Source of the DNA: Arsenicicoccus piscis
Lineage (GTDB): Bacteria > Actinomycetota > Actinomycetes > Actinomycetales > Dermatophilaceae
Assembly (NCBI RefSeq): GCF_022568835.1
Contig: NZ_JAKZHV010000002.1
Span: forward strand, 372,001 to 436,000
Reading direction: 5' to 3'
Length of the DNA stretch: 64,000 bases
A program made the translations under genes and the position numbers. Of the stretch, positions 11,858 to 21,565 are shown piece by piece; within the stretch, counting starts at the first letter, position 1; every line of letters starts with the position of its first letter. The notes beneath the pieces are model-generated. The model made no database searches, was not told where the DNA came from, and worked only from the letters and a program-made list of their open reading frames with translations.

Positions 11858-13008
11858 CGGGTTCCCTTCGGGTGGGTCGAGCTCGTGCGGCGGGAGGCGG
11901 CTGGGGTGCGGTTGGCGCTCGGGGCGCGGTGGGGTCGGTCGGGGCGGCGGGGACCGGCGGGGTGGCGCTCGGCGAGCGGGCCGCTCGGGCGGGTGCGCTC
12001 GGCGACCCGCAGCCGGGCCGACGCGGCGCGAGAGTTCTCGGCGACCTCGGCCTCGGTGGGCTCCTCGCCCCCGCGGGTGACCAGGCGCAGGAACGGCCGG
12101 TGCTCGGGGAGCTCTACGGGAAGGCCGGGAGGGGCGGTCGACGTGGCACCGGCCGCGAGTGCCTGCTTGACCAGCCGGTCCTCGAGCGAGTGGTAGGAGA
12201 GCACGGCGAGCCGGCCACCGACCGCGAGCGCGTCGACCGCGGCGGGGACGGCCACCTCGAGCGAGGCCAGCTCGGCATTGACCTCGATGCGCAGCGCCTG
12301 GAAGGTGCGCTTGCCCGGGTGTCCCCCGGTGCGCTGGGAGGCGGCGGGGATCGCGTCGCGCAGCAGCTCGACCAGCCGGGCGGACGTCGTGAACGGCGCG
12401 CGCTCCCGCTCGCGGACGACGGCCTTGGCGATCCGCGCGGCGAAGCGCTCCTCGCCGTAGGTGCGCAGCACCCGGGTGAGCTCGGCCGCGTCGTAGGTGT
12501 TGAGGACGTCGGCCGCGGTGGGGCCTGTCGTCGCGTCCATCCGCATGTCGAGCGGGGCGTCCACCCGGTAGGCGAAGCCCCGGTCCAGCTCGTCGAGCTG
12601 CAACGACGACACGCCGAGGTCGAGCAGGATCGCCTGCACGCCAGGGGTCGCACCAGCTGCCGCCCGGTCGTCGGGGCGGTCGGCGGCGCGGTCCGCGAGC
12701 ACGTCCGCGAGCACCTCGCCGATCTCGTCGTAGCGCGCGTGCACCAGCGTCACGCGGTCGCCGAACGGCGCGAGCCGTTCGGCCGCGAGGCGGATCGCCT
12801 CGGTGTCGCGGTCGATGCCGACCAGGCGGGCCTCGGGGCAGGCGGTGAGCACGGCCTCGGCGTGGCCCCCCATGCCGAGGGTCCCGTCGACGTAGACCGG
12901 CCGCTCACCGTCGGGGAGCGGCCGGGAGAGTGCGGGGGCGAGGAGCTCGACGATCCGGTCGCGCAGGACCGGGACGTGGCGTCCGGCGGCGCCGGTGCGC
13001 TCGGTCAT
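11854..13008 (-). CDS. rsmH: 16S rRNA (cytosine1402-N4)-methyltransferase RsmH
   Basis: RsmH (MraW) N4-methylates C1402 of 16S rRNA using S-adenosylmethionine. The 384-residue protein opens with HVPVL, has the SAM loop [14 protein letters not shown], the [10 protein letters not shown] segment and the C-terminal [11 protein letters not shown] and [12 protein letters not shown] motifs. ATG 13008 follows an AGGAGC ribosome site with good spacing; an in-frame extension upstream to 13200 is Pro/His/Gly-rich and unlike the family, so it is left out. The C-terminus has about 40 extra basic residues. Confidence 0.96.
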   Translation of the reverse strand: MTERTGAAGRHVPVLRDRIVELLAPALSRPLPDGERPVYVDGTLGMGGHAEAVLTACPEARLVGIDRDTEAIRLAAERLAPFGDRVTLVHARYDEIGEVLADVLADRAADRPDDRAAAGATPGVQAILLDLGVSSLQLDELDRGFAYRVDAPLDMRMDATTGPTAADVLNTYDAAELTRVLRTYGEERFAARIAKAVVRERERAPFTTSARLVELLRDAIPAASQRTGGHPGKRTFQALRIEVNAELASLEVAVPAAVDALAVGGRLAVLSYHSLEDRLVKQALAAGATSTAPPGLPVELPEHRPFLRLVTRGGEEPTEAEVAENSRAASARLRVAERTRPSGPLAERHPAGPRRPDRPHRAPSANRTPAASRRTSSTHPKGTR

Positions 13009-13116
13009 CGTCGTGCTCCTTCCTTCGTCGCTGCCGGTGGTGCGTGGGTGTGGTGGCGGGTGGCGCTGAGCGGGTTGGGGTGGTGAGTGGTGGTGCGGCC
13101 CTGGGGTCTGGCCCCC

Positions 13117-13168
13117 ATCCGCTCCGGGTGCCGGGCCCGGGACCGGGGAAGGTGTTCCGGGAGCGGAT
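13117..13168 (-). repeat. Inverted repeat in the mraZ-rsmH leader
   Basis: Nine-base perfect arms ATCCGCTCC (13117-13125) and GGAGCGGAT (13160-13168) enclose a G/C-rich 34-nt loop that itself contains the self-complementary CCGGGCCCGG. It lies in the 217-bp gap between the mraZ stop and the rsmH start. No U-tract follows, so it could be an attenuator, an RNA-processing site or a partial terminator that sets mraZ apart from the downstream genes. Confidence 0.45.
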
Positions 13169-13225
13169 CTGGAGCGTCTGCTGGAGCGGGTGGAGACCAC
13201 ACGCCAGGGCGGTCGGTGCTTCGGG

Positions 13226-13657
13226 CTAGAGCAGCCCCGGGATCACCTCCTCGGCCTGGTCGGAGAACGCCTGCTCGCTGTCGGCCAGGTAGGCCTCCCA
13301 CGCGGTGGTGTCCCACAGCTCGAGTCGGCCGCCGGCGCCGATGACCGTGCAGTCGCGGTCCAGGCCGGCGTAGTGGCGCAGGTTGGCGGGGATGGTGACC
13401 CGGCCCTGCTTGTCGGGGATCTCGTCCGAGGCACCGGAGAGGAAGACGCGCAGGTAGTCCCGCACGGCCTTGCTCGTCACCGGGGCGGCGCGCAGCTGGT
13501 CGGCGACGCGGACGAACTCGTCCATCGGGAAGACGTAGAGGCAGCGCTCCTGCCCGCGGGTCATGACCAGACCGCCGGCGAGGCGCTCGCGGAACTTCGC
13601 GGGCAGGATCAGTCGGCCCTTGTCGTCCAGCCGCGGTGTGTGCGTGCCCAAGAACAT
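13226..13657 (-). CDS. mraZ: Transcriptional regulator MraZ
   Basis: MraZ is the conserved DNA-binding regulator at the head of dcw clusters; it forms a ring of AbrB-like double-psi barrels and binds repeats in its own promoter. The 143-residue product has two SpoVT/AbrB-like halves: [20 protein letters not shown] near residue 4 and [18 protein letters not shown] near residue 77. The ATG at 13657 follows a GAGAGGGGG ribosome site and gives the family-typical length; the much longer in-frame upstream extension is not supported. Matching repeats lie 25-55 nt upstream. Confidence 0.97.
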   Translation of the reverse strand: MFLGTHTPRLDDKGRLILPAKFRERLAGGLVMTRGQERCLYVFPMDEFVRVADQLRAAPVTSKAVRDYLRVFLSGASDEIPDKQGRVTIPANLRHYAGLDRDCTVIGAGGRLELWDTTAWEAYLADSEQAFSDQAEEVIPGLL

Positions 13658-13681
13658 GATCCGACCCCCTCTCCGATCCGC

Positions 13682-13711
13682 TTCCCTCCACTTTACCCCA
13701 CCTCCCCCCAC
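13682..13711 (-). promoter_or_regulatory. MraZ box upstream of mraZ
   Basis: On the minus strand three direct repeats run with an exact 10-bp period: GTGGGGGGAG, GTGGGGTAAA, GTGGAGGGAA. Tandem GTGG-type repeats at a 10-bp period directly upstream of mraZ are the known form of MraZ binding sites, and the middle and last units share the AAAGTGG junction. Autoregulation of the dcw operon follows by inference. Confidence 0.75.
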
Positions 13712-13762
13712 CAAAGGCAGGACGAAGCCGTAAGACACGAGATGAAATCGTTGTCTTCGCAG

Positions 13763-13792
13763 GTCAGATGCGGTGGAGCAAAGTGGGGTGGT
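13763..13792 (+). promoter_or_regulatory. Second MraZ-box-like repeat set, facing moxR
   Basis: On the plus strand GTGGAGCAAA (13773-13782) and GTGGGGTGGT (13783-13792) repeat with the same 10-bp period and the same AAAGTGGGG junction as the mraZ box; the preceding ten bases, GTCAGATGCG, are a degenerate unit. The orientation is towards moxR. A further pair, GTGGAGGGTT and GTGGAGGGGC (13919-13938), lies closer to moxR. MraZ binding here is inferred from repeat identity only. Confidence 0.5.
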
Positions 13793-13849
13793 GCGGCCAC
13801 CCGGGTGGTGCGCAGCCGGTCTACCGCCGGCGCAGTGGCCCGAGAACGG

Positions 13850-13948
13850 CCAGAACAAGCCCGGAACGGCCCAGAACCAGCCCCGAGGTGGGGGTGGAGC
13901 GACCGACCTCGGTGCGGGGTGGAGGGTTGTGGAGGGGCACGTTCTGGG
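13850..13948. repeat. Three CCAGAAC-N2-GCCC elements upstream of moxR
   Basis: CCAGAACAAGCCC (13850-13862) and CCCAGAACCAGCCCC (13870-13884) lie on the plus strand, 20-21 bp apart inside a longer direct repeat. CCCAGAACGTGCCCC lies on the minus strand at 13934-13948. The last two are an inverted pair that differ only in the central two bases, so this looks like a site for an unknown regulator within the 388-bp intergenic region 13658-14045. Confidence 0.45.
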
Positions 13949-14045
13949 CTGGGGCAGGTAGCCTGCCGACACCGCGTGCACGTCGCGCGCCCTGTACTCG
14001 CCTGCGCTCGACCTGCACTCGACCCGCACACCCTCGGGGGGACAG

Positions 14046-15047
<1,002 letters not shown>

Positions 15048-15053
15048 CCGGTC

Positions 15054-16427
15054 ATGGCACGGCGCGAGAGCATCCTCACGACCCGGGGGCAGTCGTTCCT
15101 CTCGGCGGGCGTGGTCCTGCTCGCGGCCGGGCTGCTGATCGGCCTCGGTGACCTCACCCGGCTCGGCCTGCTGCTCGTCGGCATCGCGCTGGCGGCCGTG
15201 CTCGTCGGTCGCCGCTCCCCCTCGTGGCTGCAGGCCCGCCGCACCGTGTCCCCTGACGTGCTGACCGTCGGAGAGCACGCCACCGTAGACCTCGCGCTCA
15301 CCAACGTCGACCGCCGCCGGTCCCCGCTCGTGGTCGCCCAGGAGCAGCTCGCCTACGTCCTCGGCGACCGGCCGCGCTTCGTGCTCCCCGGCATCGCCGG
15401 GGGCCAGGTGCGGCACGTGAGCTACACGGTGCGCCCGACCGCGCGAGGGCGCTACCGCCTCGGACCGCTGCTGGTGCGCGTGCGCGACGCCTTCGGGCTG
15501 ACCAGCCGGCTCGCGCAGGTGCCGAGCGACGACGCCATCCTCGTGCTGCCGGTCGTCGTCGACCTCGGCGACACCCGCTTGACCAGCGCCGGCAGCGGCG
15601 CCGAGGGCACCGTCCCCCAGATGGTGGCGCTGCACGGCGCCGAGAACATGTCGATCCGCGAGTACCGCCTCGGCGACGACCAGCGCCGGATCCACTGGCC
15701 CGCCACCGCCCACCGCGGCGAGCCGATGGTGCGTCAGGAGGAGCGTCCCGCGCTGCGGCGCGCCGTCGTGCTGCTGGACTCGCGGCGCTCGACCCTCGGG
15801 CCGGACGGCTCGGAGGCGTTCGAGTGGGCGGTGAGCGCCGTCGCGTCCGTGGTGGCCCACCTCGACCGTCGCGGCTTCGCCGTCCACCTGGTCACCGACG
15901 ACACCCTCGACGACTGCGCCACGGCGACGACCACGGACGCAGCGCTGGAGGTGCTGGCCCTGGCCCGGGTCGGTGACGACGAGACCTACCCCGAGGTCGT
16001 GCGCGCGGCCGCCGACCTGGCCTCGCTCGGCGGGGTCGTCGTGGCCGTCGTCGGGGCGGGCGACAGGGTCGACGACAGGGTGGTCGACAGGGCGGGTGAC
16101 AAGGACCGCGGCGCAGTGGCGTCCTCGGGCGCTGCGACCGACGGGTCCGACGCCGCCGTCCTCGCCGCGGCCCGGCACCCCGGCACGACCTCGGCCGCCC
16201 TGGTGCTCGACCCGGCCGCCTTCGGACACGACGGCTCCCGCTCCCGGCACCGACCCAGCCGGCCCCATCACCATGACCGCGGGCCCGCCCGCCACGACGG
16301 CGGCGACGTGTCCGCCACCGTCCAGGTCCTGCGGGCCCACGGCTGGCGCACGGTGGTCGTCCAGGGCTCCGAGAGCGTCGACCAGGCCTGGGCCGCGCTC
16401 GACCACCCGGACGGGGGCCGACGATGA
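15054..16427 (+). CDS. DUF58 domain membrane protein
   Basis: DUF58 proteins have a membrane-anchored N-terminus and a von Willebrand A-like domain and usually pair with a MoxR ATPase. The 457-residue product has two hydrophobic segments at about 14-50, a beta-rich middle, and the DUF58 signature IREYRLGDDQRRIHW near residue 202 that marks the conserved region. The C-terminal part contains a His/Arg/Asp-rich stretch (RSRHRPSRPHHHDRG) and a repeated DRVDDRVVDR segment, both likely disordered. It lies between moxR and a transglutaminase gene, with a 4-nt overlap to the latter. Its biochemical function is not established. Confidence 0.9.
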   Translation: MARRESILTTRGQSFLSAGVVLLAAGLLIGLGDLTRLGLLLVGIALAAVLVGRRSPSWLQARRTVSPDVLTVGEHATVDLALTNVDRRRSPLVVAQEQLAYVLGDRPRFVLPGIAGGQVRHVSYTVRPTARGRYRLGPLLVRVRDAFGLTSRLAQVPSDDAILVLPVVVDLGDTRLTSAGSGAEGTVPQMVALHGAENMSIREYRLGDDQRRIHWPATAHRGEPMVRQEERPALRRAVVLLDSRRSTLGPDGSEAFEWAVSAVASVVAHLDRRGFAVHLVTDDTLDDCATATTTDAALEVLALARVGDDETYPEVVRAAADLASLGGVVVAVVGAGDRVDDRVVDRAGDKDRGAVASSGAATDGSDAAVLAAARHPGTTSAALVLDPAAFGHDGSRSRHRPSRPHHHDRGPARHDGGDVSATVQVLRAHGWRTVVVQGSESVDQAWAALDHPDGGRR

Positions 16428-18859
16428 GGGCCCGTCCGCTCGACACACTGCTGGCCGGCTTCGCCGTCCTCGTGGCGGCCTGGCCGCTGTCCACCCTCCT
16501 CGTCCGGCAGACCTGGGTCATGCCGACCATCGCGATCCTGCTGCTCGTCGGGGTGATCGGCGTGCTCGGGCGCTCGCAGCGCTGGCCCGCCGTCGTCACC
16601 GTCGCCGCGCAGGTCCTCGCCGCGTTGCTGGCGCTGAACTGGCTGTTCCACCTCGGTGACGGACCCTACGGCCTGCCCACCTGGACCCTCCCGACGCACG
16701 TCTCCGACCTGGTGACCCAGGGCCTGCGGACGATGGCGAACTACGCCGCCCCGGCACCGGCGACGCCGGGCCTGGTGTTCCTGCTCGTCGTGATGGTCAG
16801 CGCCTTCGCCGTCGTCGTCGACCTGCTCGCCGTCGAGCTGCGCTCGCCTGCCCTCGCCGGCTTCCCGCTGCTCATCATCTTCATGATCAGCGTGGTCAAC
16901 ACCGGCGACGCGCTCCCGGTCCGCTACTTCGCCGTGCTGGCGATCGTGTGGCTGCTGCTCGTGGCCCAGCACAACACGGGCCAACTCGGGCACTGGGGCA
17001 ACACCGCCGTGCGCCGCTACGAGCCCGGTCGCGGCGACGCCGTCGGCCTCGGCCGGTTCACCGACCGAGCCCGCGTCGCGGCCGTGGTCGCGGTGCTGCT
17101 CGCCCTCGGCGCCCAGTCGGTGCTGCCGGACGTCCCCACCCGCTTCCTCATCCCCGGGCTCGGTCGCGCCGACTCCGCGGCCCAGGGCGCGCGGGGGCCC
17201 ATCTCGTTCTCCTCCTCGGTAGACCTCGACCGCAGCCTGCGCGACCGCAGCGACCGCCCGGTCCTGATCTACAAGACCAACGCGCCGCAGCCGCCGCCGC
17301 TCGCCGTCGCCGTCAGCACGGGCTACGAGAACGGCCGGTGGTTCGGCGATCGCGCGACCCCTCCTGGCCTCGACGACCTCGACCGGGGCCAACAGCCGCA
17401 AGGAATCGCGGAGGGGGTCCGCACCGTGGTCCGGCAGTTCTCCGCGGCCGGCAACCAGGTCTCCTCGCCGCAGCTCGCCGTCCCCGGCGACGTGGTCCAG
17501 GCCGACGTCGACGCCCGCTGGCGCAAGGACGAAGTCACCGGCATCGTGCGCGTCTCGCGCCAGGCCCAGACCTATCGGCTCATCTACCGCGAGCCCGCGC
17601 CCACCCCGGCCCAGCTGGCCGTGACCCGGGCCGACGCCGAGCGCAGCGGCATCCCGCTGCCCGACGTCTACGGCGGCGACCTGCTCGAGCTCGACCCGGC
17701 GTCGGCGCCGCTGGTGCGGCGGACCGCCGACGAGATCGTGGCCGGCGGCGTCAACGGCGGACCGGCGACCACCGCCTACGACAAGGCGCTCGCGATCCAG
17801 CAGTACCTCCGAAGCAACCGGTTCAGCTATTCCCTCACCCTGGCCCCGCCCCAGCCGCGCGAGCCGGGCAACCCGGGCGCCGGGACCCTGGACCCGATCA
17901 GCAACTTCCTCACCACCCGGCAGGGCTACTGCACCCAGTTCGCCACCTCGATGATCATGATGGCGCGCTCGCAGGGCATCCCCGCCCGCCTGGTGCTCGG
18001 CTTCCTGCCCGGGTCCTACTCCCCCCGCACCGCGAGCTACACCGTCGTCGCCGGCGACGCGCACGCCTGGCCCGAGATCTACCTCGCCGGGGTCGGCTGG
18101 ACCCGGTTCGAGCCGACGCCCAGCGGTCGCAGCGGCACGGCTCCCGGCTGGGCGGTGCCGACGGCGACTCCGACCGCCACGCCCACCCCGACGCCGACCG
18201 CCGCCTCCCCCCGGGCTCAGCAGCCCACGGCGCCGCAGGAGGCGCCGACGACCAGCACGTCGACGTGGGACTCGGTGCGCGGCCTGTTCACCCCGATGCG
18301 GCTGATCCTGCTCGGCTCCGTGCTCGCCGTGCTGGCCCTGCTGGCGCTCACGCCGGTCACGGCGGCGCTGGTGCGGCGCCGCCGACGCGAGCAGGCACGC
18401 AGCGAGGCCGAACGCGTGGAGGCACAGTGGCTCACCCTGCGCGAGCAGCTCGACGACCTCGGCCTGGGCGCACCCGCGGGGCTGACCCCGCGCACGCTGG
18501 CCGATCACTACCGCAGCGTCCCGGGGCTCGACGCGGCCTCCCGGGACGGGCTCGCGACCATGCTGGCGACCGTCGAGCGGGTGCGCTACGCCCCCACCCG
18601 AGCTGTCGACCACCCCAGCGCCACCGAACCGAGCGCTACGGACCCGAACGCCACCGTTCCGAGCCGCACCGACCCGAGCCCCACGGACCCGCACAAGGTC
18701 GCAGACCAGGCCGACGAGGTGCGCTCGCGGGTCGCTCGGACCCGGTCGTTGCCGGTGCGGCTACGGGCCGCGCTGCTGCCGACCACGGGCCTGCAGGTCC
18801 TCTCGCGAGCCGGGTGGAAGGTCTACGACGCACTCACCGACCCGCTGCGCCGTCGCTGA
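16424..18859 (+). CDS. Transglutaminase-like membrane protein (TgpA/DUF3488 type)
   Basis: The 811-residue protein has about six N-terminal membrane helices (residues 5-230), an extracytoplasmic transglutaminase-like domain and one more helix at about 620-642 before a cytoplasmic tail with a DUF4129-like region. The catalytic Cys is in RQGYCTQFATSMIM, the His in GDAHAWPEIYL, and the third position is in WTRFEPTP, where Glu replaces the more usual Asp. The tail has pentapeptide-like repeats (PSATEPSATDPNATVP). Family members probably crosslink or cleave proteins at the cell surface, but the substrate is unknown. The ATG overlaps the DUF58 stop by 4 nt. Confidence 0.9.
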   Translation: MRARPLDTLLAGFAVLVAAWPLSTLLVRQTWVMPTIAILLLVGVIGVLGRSQRWPAVVTVAAQVLAALLALNWLFHLGDGPYGLPTWTLPTHVSDLVTQGLRTMANYAAPAPATPGLVFLLVVMVSAFAVVVDLLAVELRSPALAGFPLLIIFMISVVNTGDALPVRYFAVLAIVWLLLVAQHNTGQLGHWGNTAVRRYEPGRGDAVGLGRFTDRARVAAVVAVLLALGAQSVLPDVPTRFLIPGLGRADSAAQGARGPISFSSSVDLDRSLRDRSDRPVLIYKTNAPQPPPLAVAVSTGYENGRWFGDRATPPGLDDLDRGQQPQGIAEGVRTVVRQFSAAGNQVSSPQLAVPGDVVQADVDARWRKDEVTGIVRVSRQAQTYRLIYREPAPTPAQLAVTRADAERSGIPLPDVYGGDLLELDPASAPLVRRTADEIVAGGVNGGPATTAYDKALAIQQYLRSNRFSYSLTLAPPQPREPGNPGAGTLDPISNFLTTRQGYCTQFATSMIMMARSQGIPARLVLGFLPGSYSPRTASYTVVAGDAHAWPEIYLAGVGWTRFEPTPSGRSGTAPGWAVPTATPTATPTPTPTAASPRAQQPTAPQEAPTTSTSTWDSVRGLFTPMRLILLGSVLAVLALLALTPVTAALVRRRRREQARSEAERVEAQWLTLREQLDDLGLGAPAGLTPRTLADHYRSVPGLDAASRDGLATMLATVERVRYAPTRAVDHPSATEPSATDPNATVPSRTDPSPTDPHKVADQADEVRSRVARTRSLPVRLRAALLPTTGLQVLSRAGWKVYDALTDPLRRR

Positions 18860-18896
18860 CGGGCAGGGGTCGGTGAGTGGTGGCTGTACGGCCGGG

Positions 18897-18927
18897 CCGG
18901 CTCAGACGTGCACAGCCGGCTCAGACG
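18897..18927. repeat. Direct repeat downstream of sigA
   Basis: CCGGCTCAGACG occurs at 18897-18908 and 18916-18927, between the convergent ends of the transglutaminase gene and sigA. Read in the sigA direction each copy contains TGA, and with the true stop the three TGAs fall in three different frames. There is no clear hairpin with a U-tract. Confidence 0.5.
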
Positions 18928-18933
18928 GACCGA

Positions 18934-20739
18934 TCAGTCCAGGTAGTCGCGCAGCACCTGCGAGCGCGACGGGTGACGCAGCTTGGACATGGTCTTGGAC
19001 TCGATCTGCCGGATCCGCTCGCGCGTGACGCCGTAGACCTTGCCGATCTCGTCGAGCGTCTTCGGCTGGCCGTCCGTCAGCCCGAACCGCATCGACACGA
19101 CACCCGCCTCGCGCTCGGAGAGCGTGTCGAGGACCGAGTGCAGCTGCTCCTGCAGCAGGGTGAAGCTCACCGCGTCGGCCGGGACGACCGCCTCGGAGTC
19201 CTCGATCAGGTCGCCGAACTCGCTGTCGCCGTCCTCGCCGAGGGGGGTGTGCAGCGAGATCGGCTCGCGGCCGTACTTCTGCACCTCGACGACCTTCTCG
19301 GGCGTCATGTCGAGCTCCTTGGCGAGCTCCTCCGGGGTGGGCTCGCGCCCGAGGTCCTGGAGCATCTGGCGCTGGACGCGGGCGAGCTTGTTGATGACCT
19401 CGACCATGTGCACCGGGATGCGGATGGTGCGCGCCTGGTCGGCCATGGCCCGGGTGATGGCCTGACGGATCCACCACGTCGCGTACGTCGAGAACTTGTA
19501 GCCCTTGGTGTAGTCGAACTTCTCGACCGCACGGATCAGACCGAGGTTGCCCTCCTGGATCAGGTCGAGGAAGAGCATGCCGCGACCGGTGTAGCGCTTG
19601 GCCAACGACACGACCAGACGCAGGTTGGCCTCCAGCAGGTGGTTCTTGGCCTTCTTGCCGTCCTGGGAGATCCACCACAGCTCACGCTTGAGCTTCATCT
19701 CCATCTTCTCGTCGGCGTTCAGCCGCTCCTCGGCGAACAGACCGGCCTCGATCCGCTTGGCGAGCTCGACCTCCTGCTCGGCGTTCAGCAGCGCGACCTT
19801 GCCGATCTGCTTGAGGTAGTCCTTGACCGGGTCGGCCGTGGCACCGGCGGTCACGACCTGCTGCGCCGGGGCGTCGTCCTCGTCGTCGTCGCGGATGACG
19901 AAGCCCGCGGTCTCGGTCTCCTCCTCCGGCTCGGCCTTCTTGGCCGCGCCCGAGCGGGCCGCGGGTGCAGGAGTGCCCTCGGGGCCCTCCTCGTCGCCGT
20001 CCTCGACCTCGTCGGCGTCCTCGACGTCGGCGTCGTCAGCGGTGTCGGTCGCCACGTCGGTGGCGTCCGAGCCGCTCTCGAGGTCGCCCTCGCCCGGCTC
20101 GACCTCCACGGCCTCCTGGTCGTCGACCACGTCGTCGCCATCCACCGCGTCGGCGCCCGCGGACTTCGCGCTCGCCTTGGTCGCGGTCTTCTTGGTCGCC
20201 TTCTTCGCGGCGGCCTTGCCGCTCTTCTTCGCAGCCGCCTTGGTGGTGCCCTCTGCGGCGTCGTCGGCCTCGGCGTCGCCCCCGGGGCTCACCTTGGTCG
20301 CCGAAGTCGCCTTGCCCGCAGCCTTTTTCGCGGCAGCGCGCGGCGCGGCCTTCTTTGCGGGAGCCTCCGAGGCGGCCTCGTCGGACCCGTCCTGCGCCGG
20401 CGCGGCAGCAGCGCCGGCCTTCTTGGCGGCCGTCTTGGTCGCGGTCTTGGTGGCCTTCTTGGCCGGGCTCTTCTTGGCCGCGGTCTTGCGCGCCGGCCCG
20501 CTGGCCGCGAGCGCGCGGGCGTGGTCCGGGTCGAGCGTGACCTGGATGCCCTGCGCGTCCAGCGCGCGCAGCACGGCCTTCATGCGGGACGGCTCGAGGG
20601 CCAGCTGGTCGAGTGCCTGGCCGAGCTGGCGGCTGTCGACCGATCCGGTGGTGGTGCCGGTCGCCAACAGCTCCTGCAGGGCCGGGTGGGAGAACTCGGC
20701 AGGGAGCGTGGTGGAGCGTGAAGCGGAGGGGGTGGTCAC
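18934..20739 (-). CDS. sigA: Primary sigma factor (RpoD/HrdB/SigA)
   Basis: This is the housekeeping sigma-70 of RNA polymerase. The 601-residue protein starts with a region-1.1-like segment (1-80), then an actinobacterial low-complexity block rich in Lys/Ala (85-220) followed by Asp/Glu (220-290). The conserved core starts at [13 protein letters not shown] (about 301): region 2 contains the -10-recognising [10 protein letters not shown] (about 414-423), and region 4 ends with the helix-turn-helix [11 protein letters not shown] (about 575). The GTG at 20739 follows GAAAGG at good spacing. A 185-nt leader precedes it if the promoter at 20933 is used. The core motifs are canonical. Confidence 0.97.
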   Translation of the reverse strand: MTTPSASRSTTLPAEFSHPALQELLATGTTTGSVDSRQLGQALDQLALEPSRMKAVLRALDAQGIQVTLDPDHARALAASGPARKTAAKKSPAKKATKTATKTAAKKAGAAAAPAQDGSDEAASEAPAKKAAPRAAAKKAAGKATSATKVSPGGDAEADDAAEGTTKAAAKKSGKAAAKKATKKTATKASAKSAGADAVDGDDVVDDQEAVEVEPGEGDLESGSDATDVATDTADDADVEDADEVEDGDEEGPEGTPAPAARSGAAKKAEPEEETETAGFVIRDDDEDDAPAQQVVTAGATADPVKDYLKQIGKVALLNAEQEVELAKRIEAGLFAEERLNADEKMEMKLKRELWWISQDGKKAKNHLLEANLRLVVSLAKRYTGRGMLFLDLIQEGNLGLIRAVEKFDYTKGYKFSTYATWWIRQAITRAMADQARTIRIPVHMVEVINKLARVQRQMLQDLGREPTPEELAKELDMTPEKVVEVQKYGREPISLHTPLGEDGDSEFGDLIEDSEAVVPADAVSFTLLQEQLHSVLDTLSEREAGVVSMRFGLTDGQPKTLDEIGKVYGVTRERIRQIESKTMSKLRHPSRSQVLRDYLD

Positions 20740-20930
20740 GACAACCTTTCGTGGCTTGCAATCACACGGGCGCTGGCGCCGGCGGCTCGACCCGACCGAG
20801 GCCCGGAGGTCCCCGAGCAGGGCCTGGACCGACGACGATCGCCGACGTGGACGGCGTCAAGTGGAGGTCTGGCCCTGTCGTGGCAGGGTCTGCAGGTGGG
20901 CCGACCGGGGCCGCCTGAGCGCGCTATCGA

Positions 20931-20965
20931 CCATTATAAAACGCCGCGGGCCCCCCTTTCCTTCC
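20931..20965 (-). promoter_or_regulatory. sigA promoter: TATAAT with overlapping SigR-like elements
   Basis: The 351-bp gap 20740-21090 between sigA and the stress-protein gene is otherwise featureless, but on the minus strand it holds a perfect TATAAT (20933-20938) in the only AT-rich patch. There is no TTGACA at 16-19 bp. Instead GGAAG (20961-20965), 18 nt and GTT (20940-20942) fit the SigR/SigH pattern GGAAT-N18-GTT closely. Dual control of the primary sigma gene is therefore possible; a SigR promoter of hrdB is known in Streptomyces. Confidence 0.55.
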
Positions 20966-21076
20966 GAACGCCGACCCGGGCGTCCCCGAGCGGTCGTCCG
21001 AGCCACCGAAATGCCCCCCGACTCGCGTGGTCCACAGGGCCGGTCAGGGCCGATCGGCTGGCCTCACGGCGCGGGC

Positions 21077-21104
21077 TCAACCCTTCACCCTCAACCCTTC
21101 ACCG
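21077..21104. repeat. 14-bp tandem duplication carrying the stress-protein stop codon
   Basis: TCAACCCTTCACCC and TCAACCCTTCACCG lie head to tail at 21077-21090 and 21091-21104. In the minus-strand reading the second copy holds the true stop TGA and the first repeats it two frames away. Confidence 0.8.
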
Positions 21105-21483
21105 TGATGACCGGGCAACCAGCGTCGAGCAGGATCCGCTGGGCGTTGGACCCGAGGTCGAGCTTGCCGGTCGCGCTGCGTTGCCGCAGGCCGATCACGA
21201 TCGTGTCGGCGTCGTGCTGCTCGGCCACGGTGATCAGCTCCTCCGCCAGGTCCGCGTCGTCGGCCGCGGCATGGACGGTCAGCGGCACCGTCGTCCCGAT
21301 GGTCGCCCGGACCTCCTGCAGCACCGAGCCGAGGGACGTCAGGTCGGCGGTGTCACCGGCCCGACTCACGTCGGCGATGTCGACCACGATCAGCGGCACC
21401 CGGCGCCGCACGGCCTCCTCGGCGGCGCGCACCATCGCGGCGCGGCCCTCCTTGGTCGGCACCAGGCCGACGACTACCGACAT
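21091..21483 (-). CDS. Universal stress protein (UspA family)
   Basis: The 130-residue protein has a single Usp domain. The N-terminal strand SVVVGLVPTKEGRAAM and the C-terminal nucleotide-loop region VIGLRQRSATGKLDLGSNAQ fit the ATP-binding Usp class (G-x2-G-x9-G-S/T), and it ends with the typical CPVITVK strand. Such proteins bind ATP and help cells survive growth arrest and stress, with no single known reaction. The ATG follows a strong GAGGAGGAG ribosome site. It is a separate gene upstream of sigA and downstream of the broken DUF4192 gene. Confidence 0.9.
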   Translation of the reverse strand: MSVVVGLVPTKEGRAAMVRAAEEAVRRRVPLIVVDIADVSRAGDTADLTSLGSVLQEVRATIGTTVPLTVHAAADDADLAEELITVAEQHDADTIVIGLRQRSATGKLDLGSNAQRILLDAGCPVITVKG

Positions 21484-21565
21484 CTGCTCCTCCTCGTTCT
21501 CGACCGGCGCCCGGCCCCGCCCGAGGCGTCGGCGGGACCGGCCGGGACGCCGACCGTCGTGTGGC

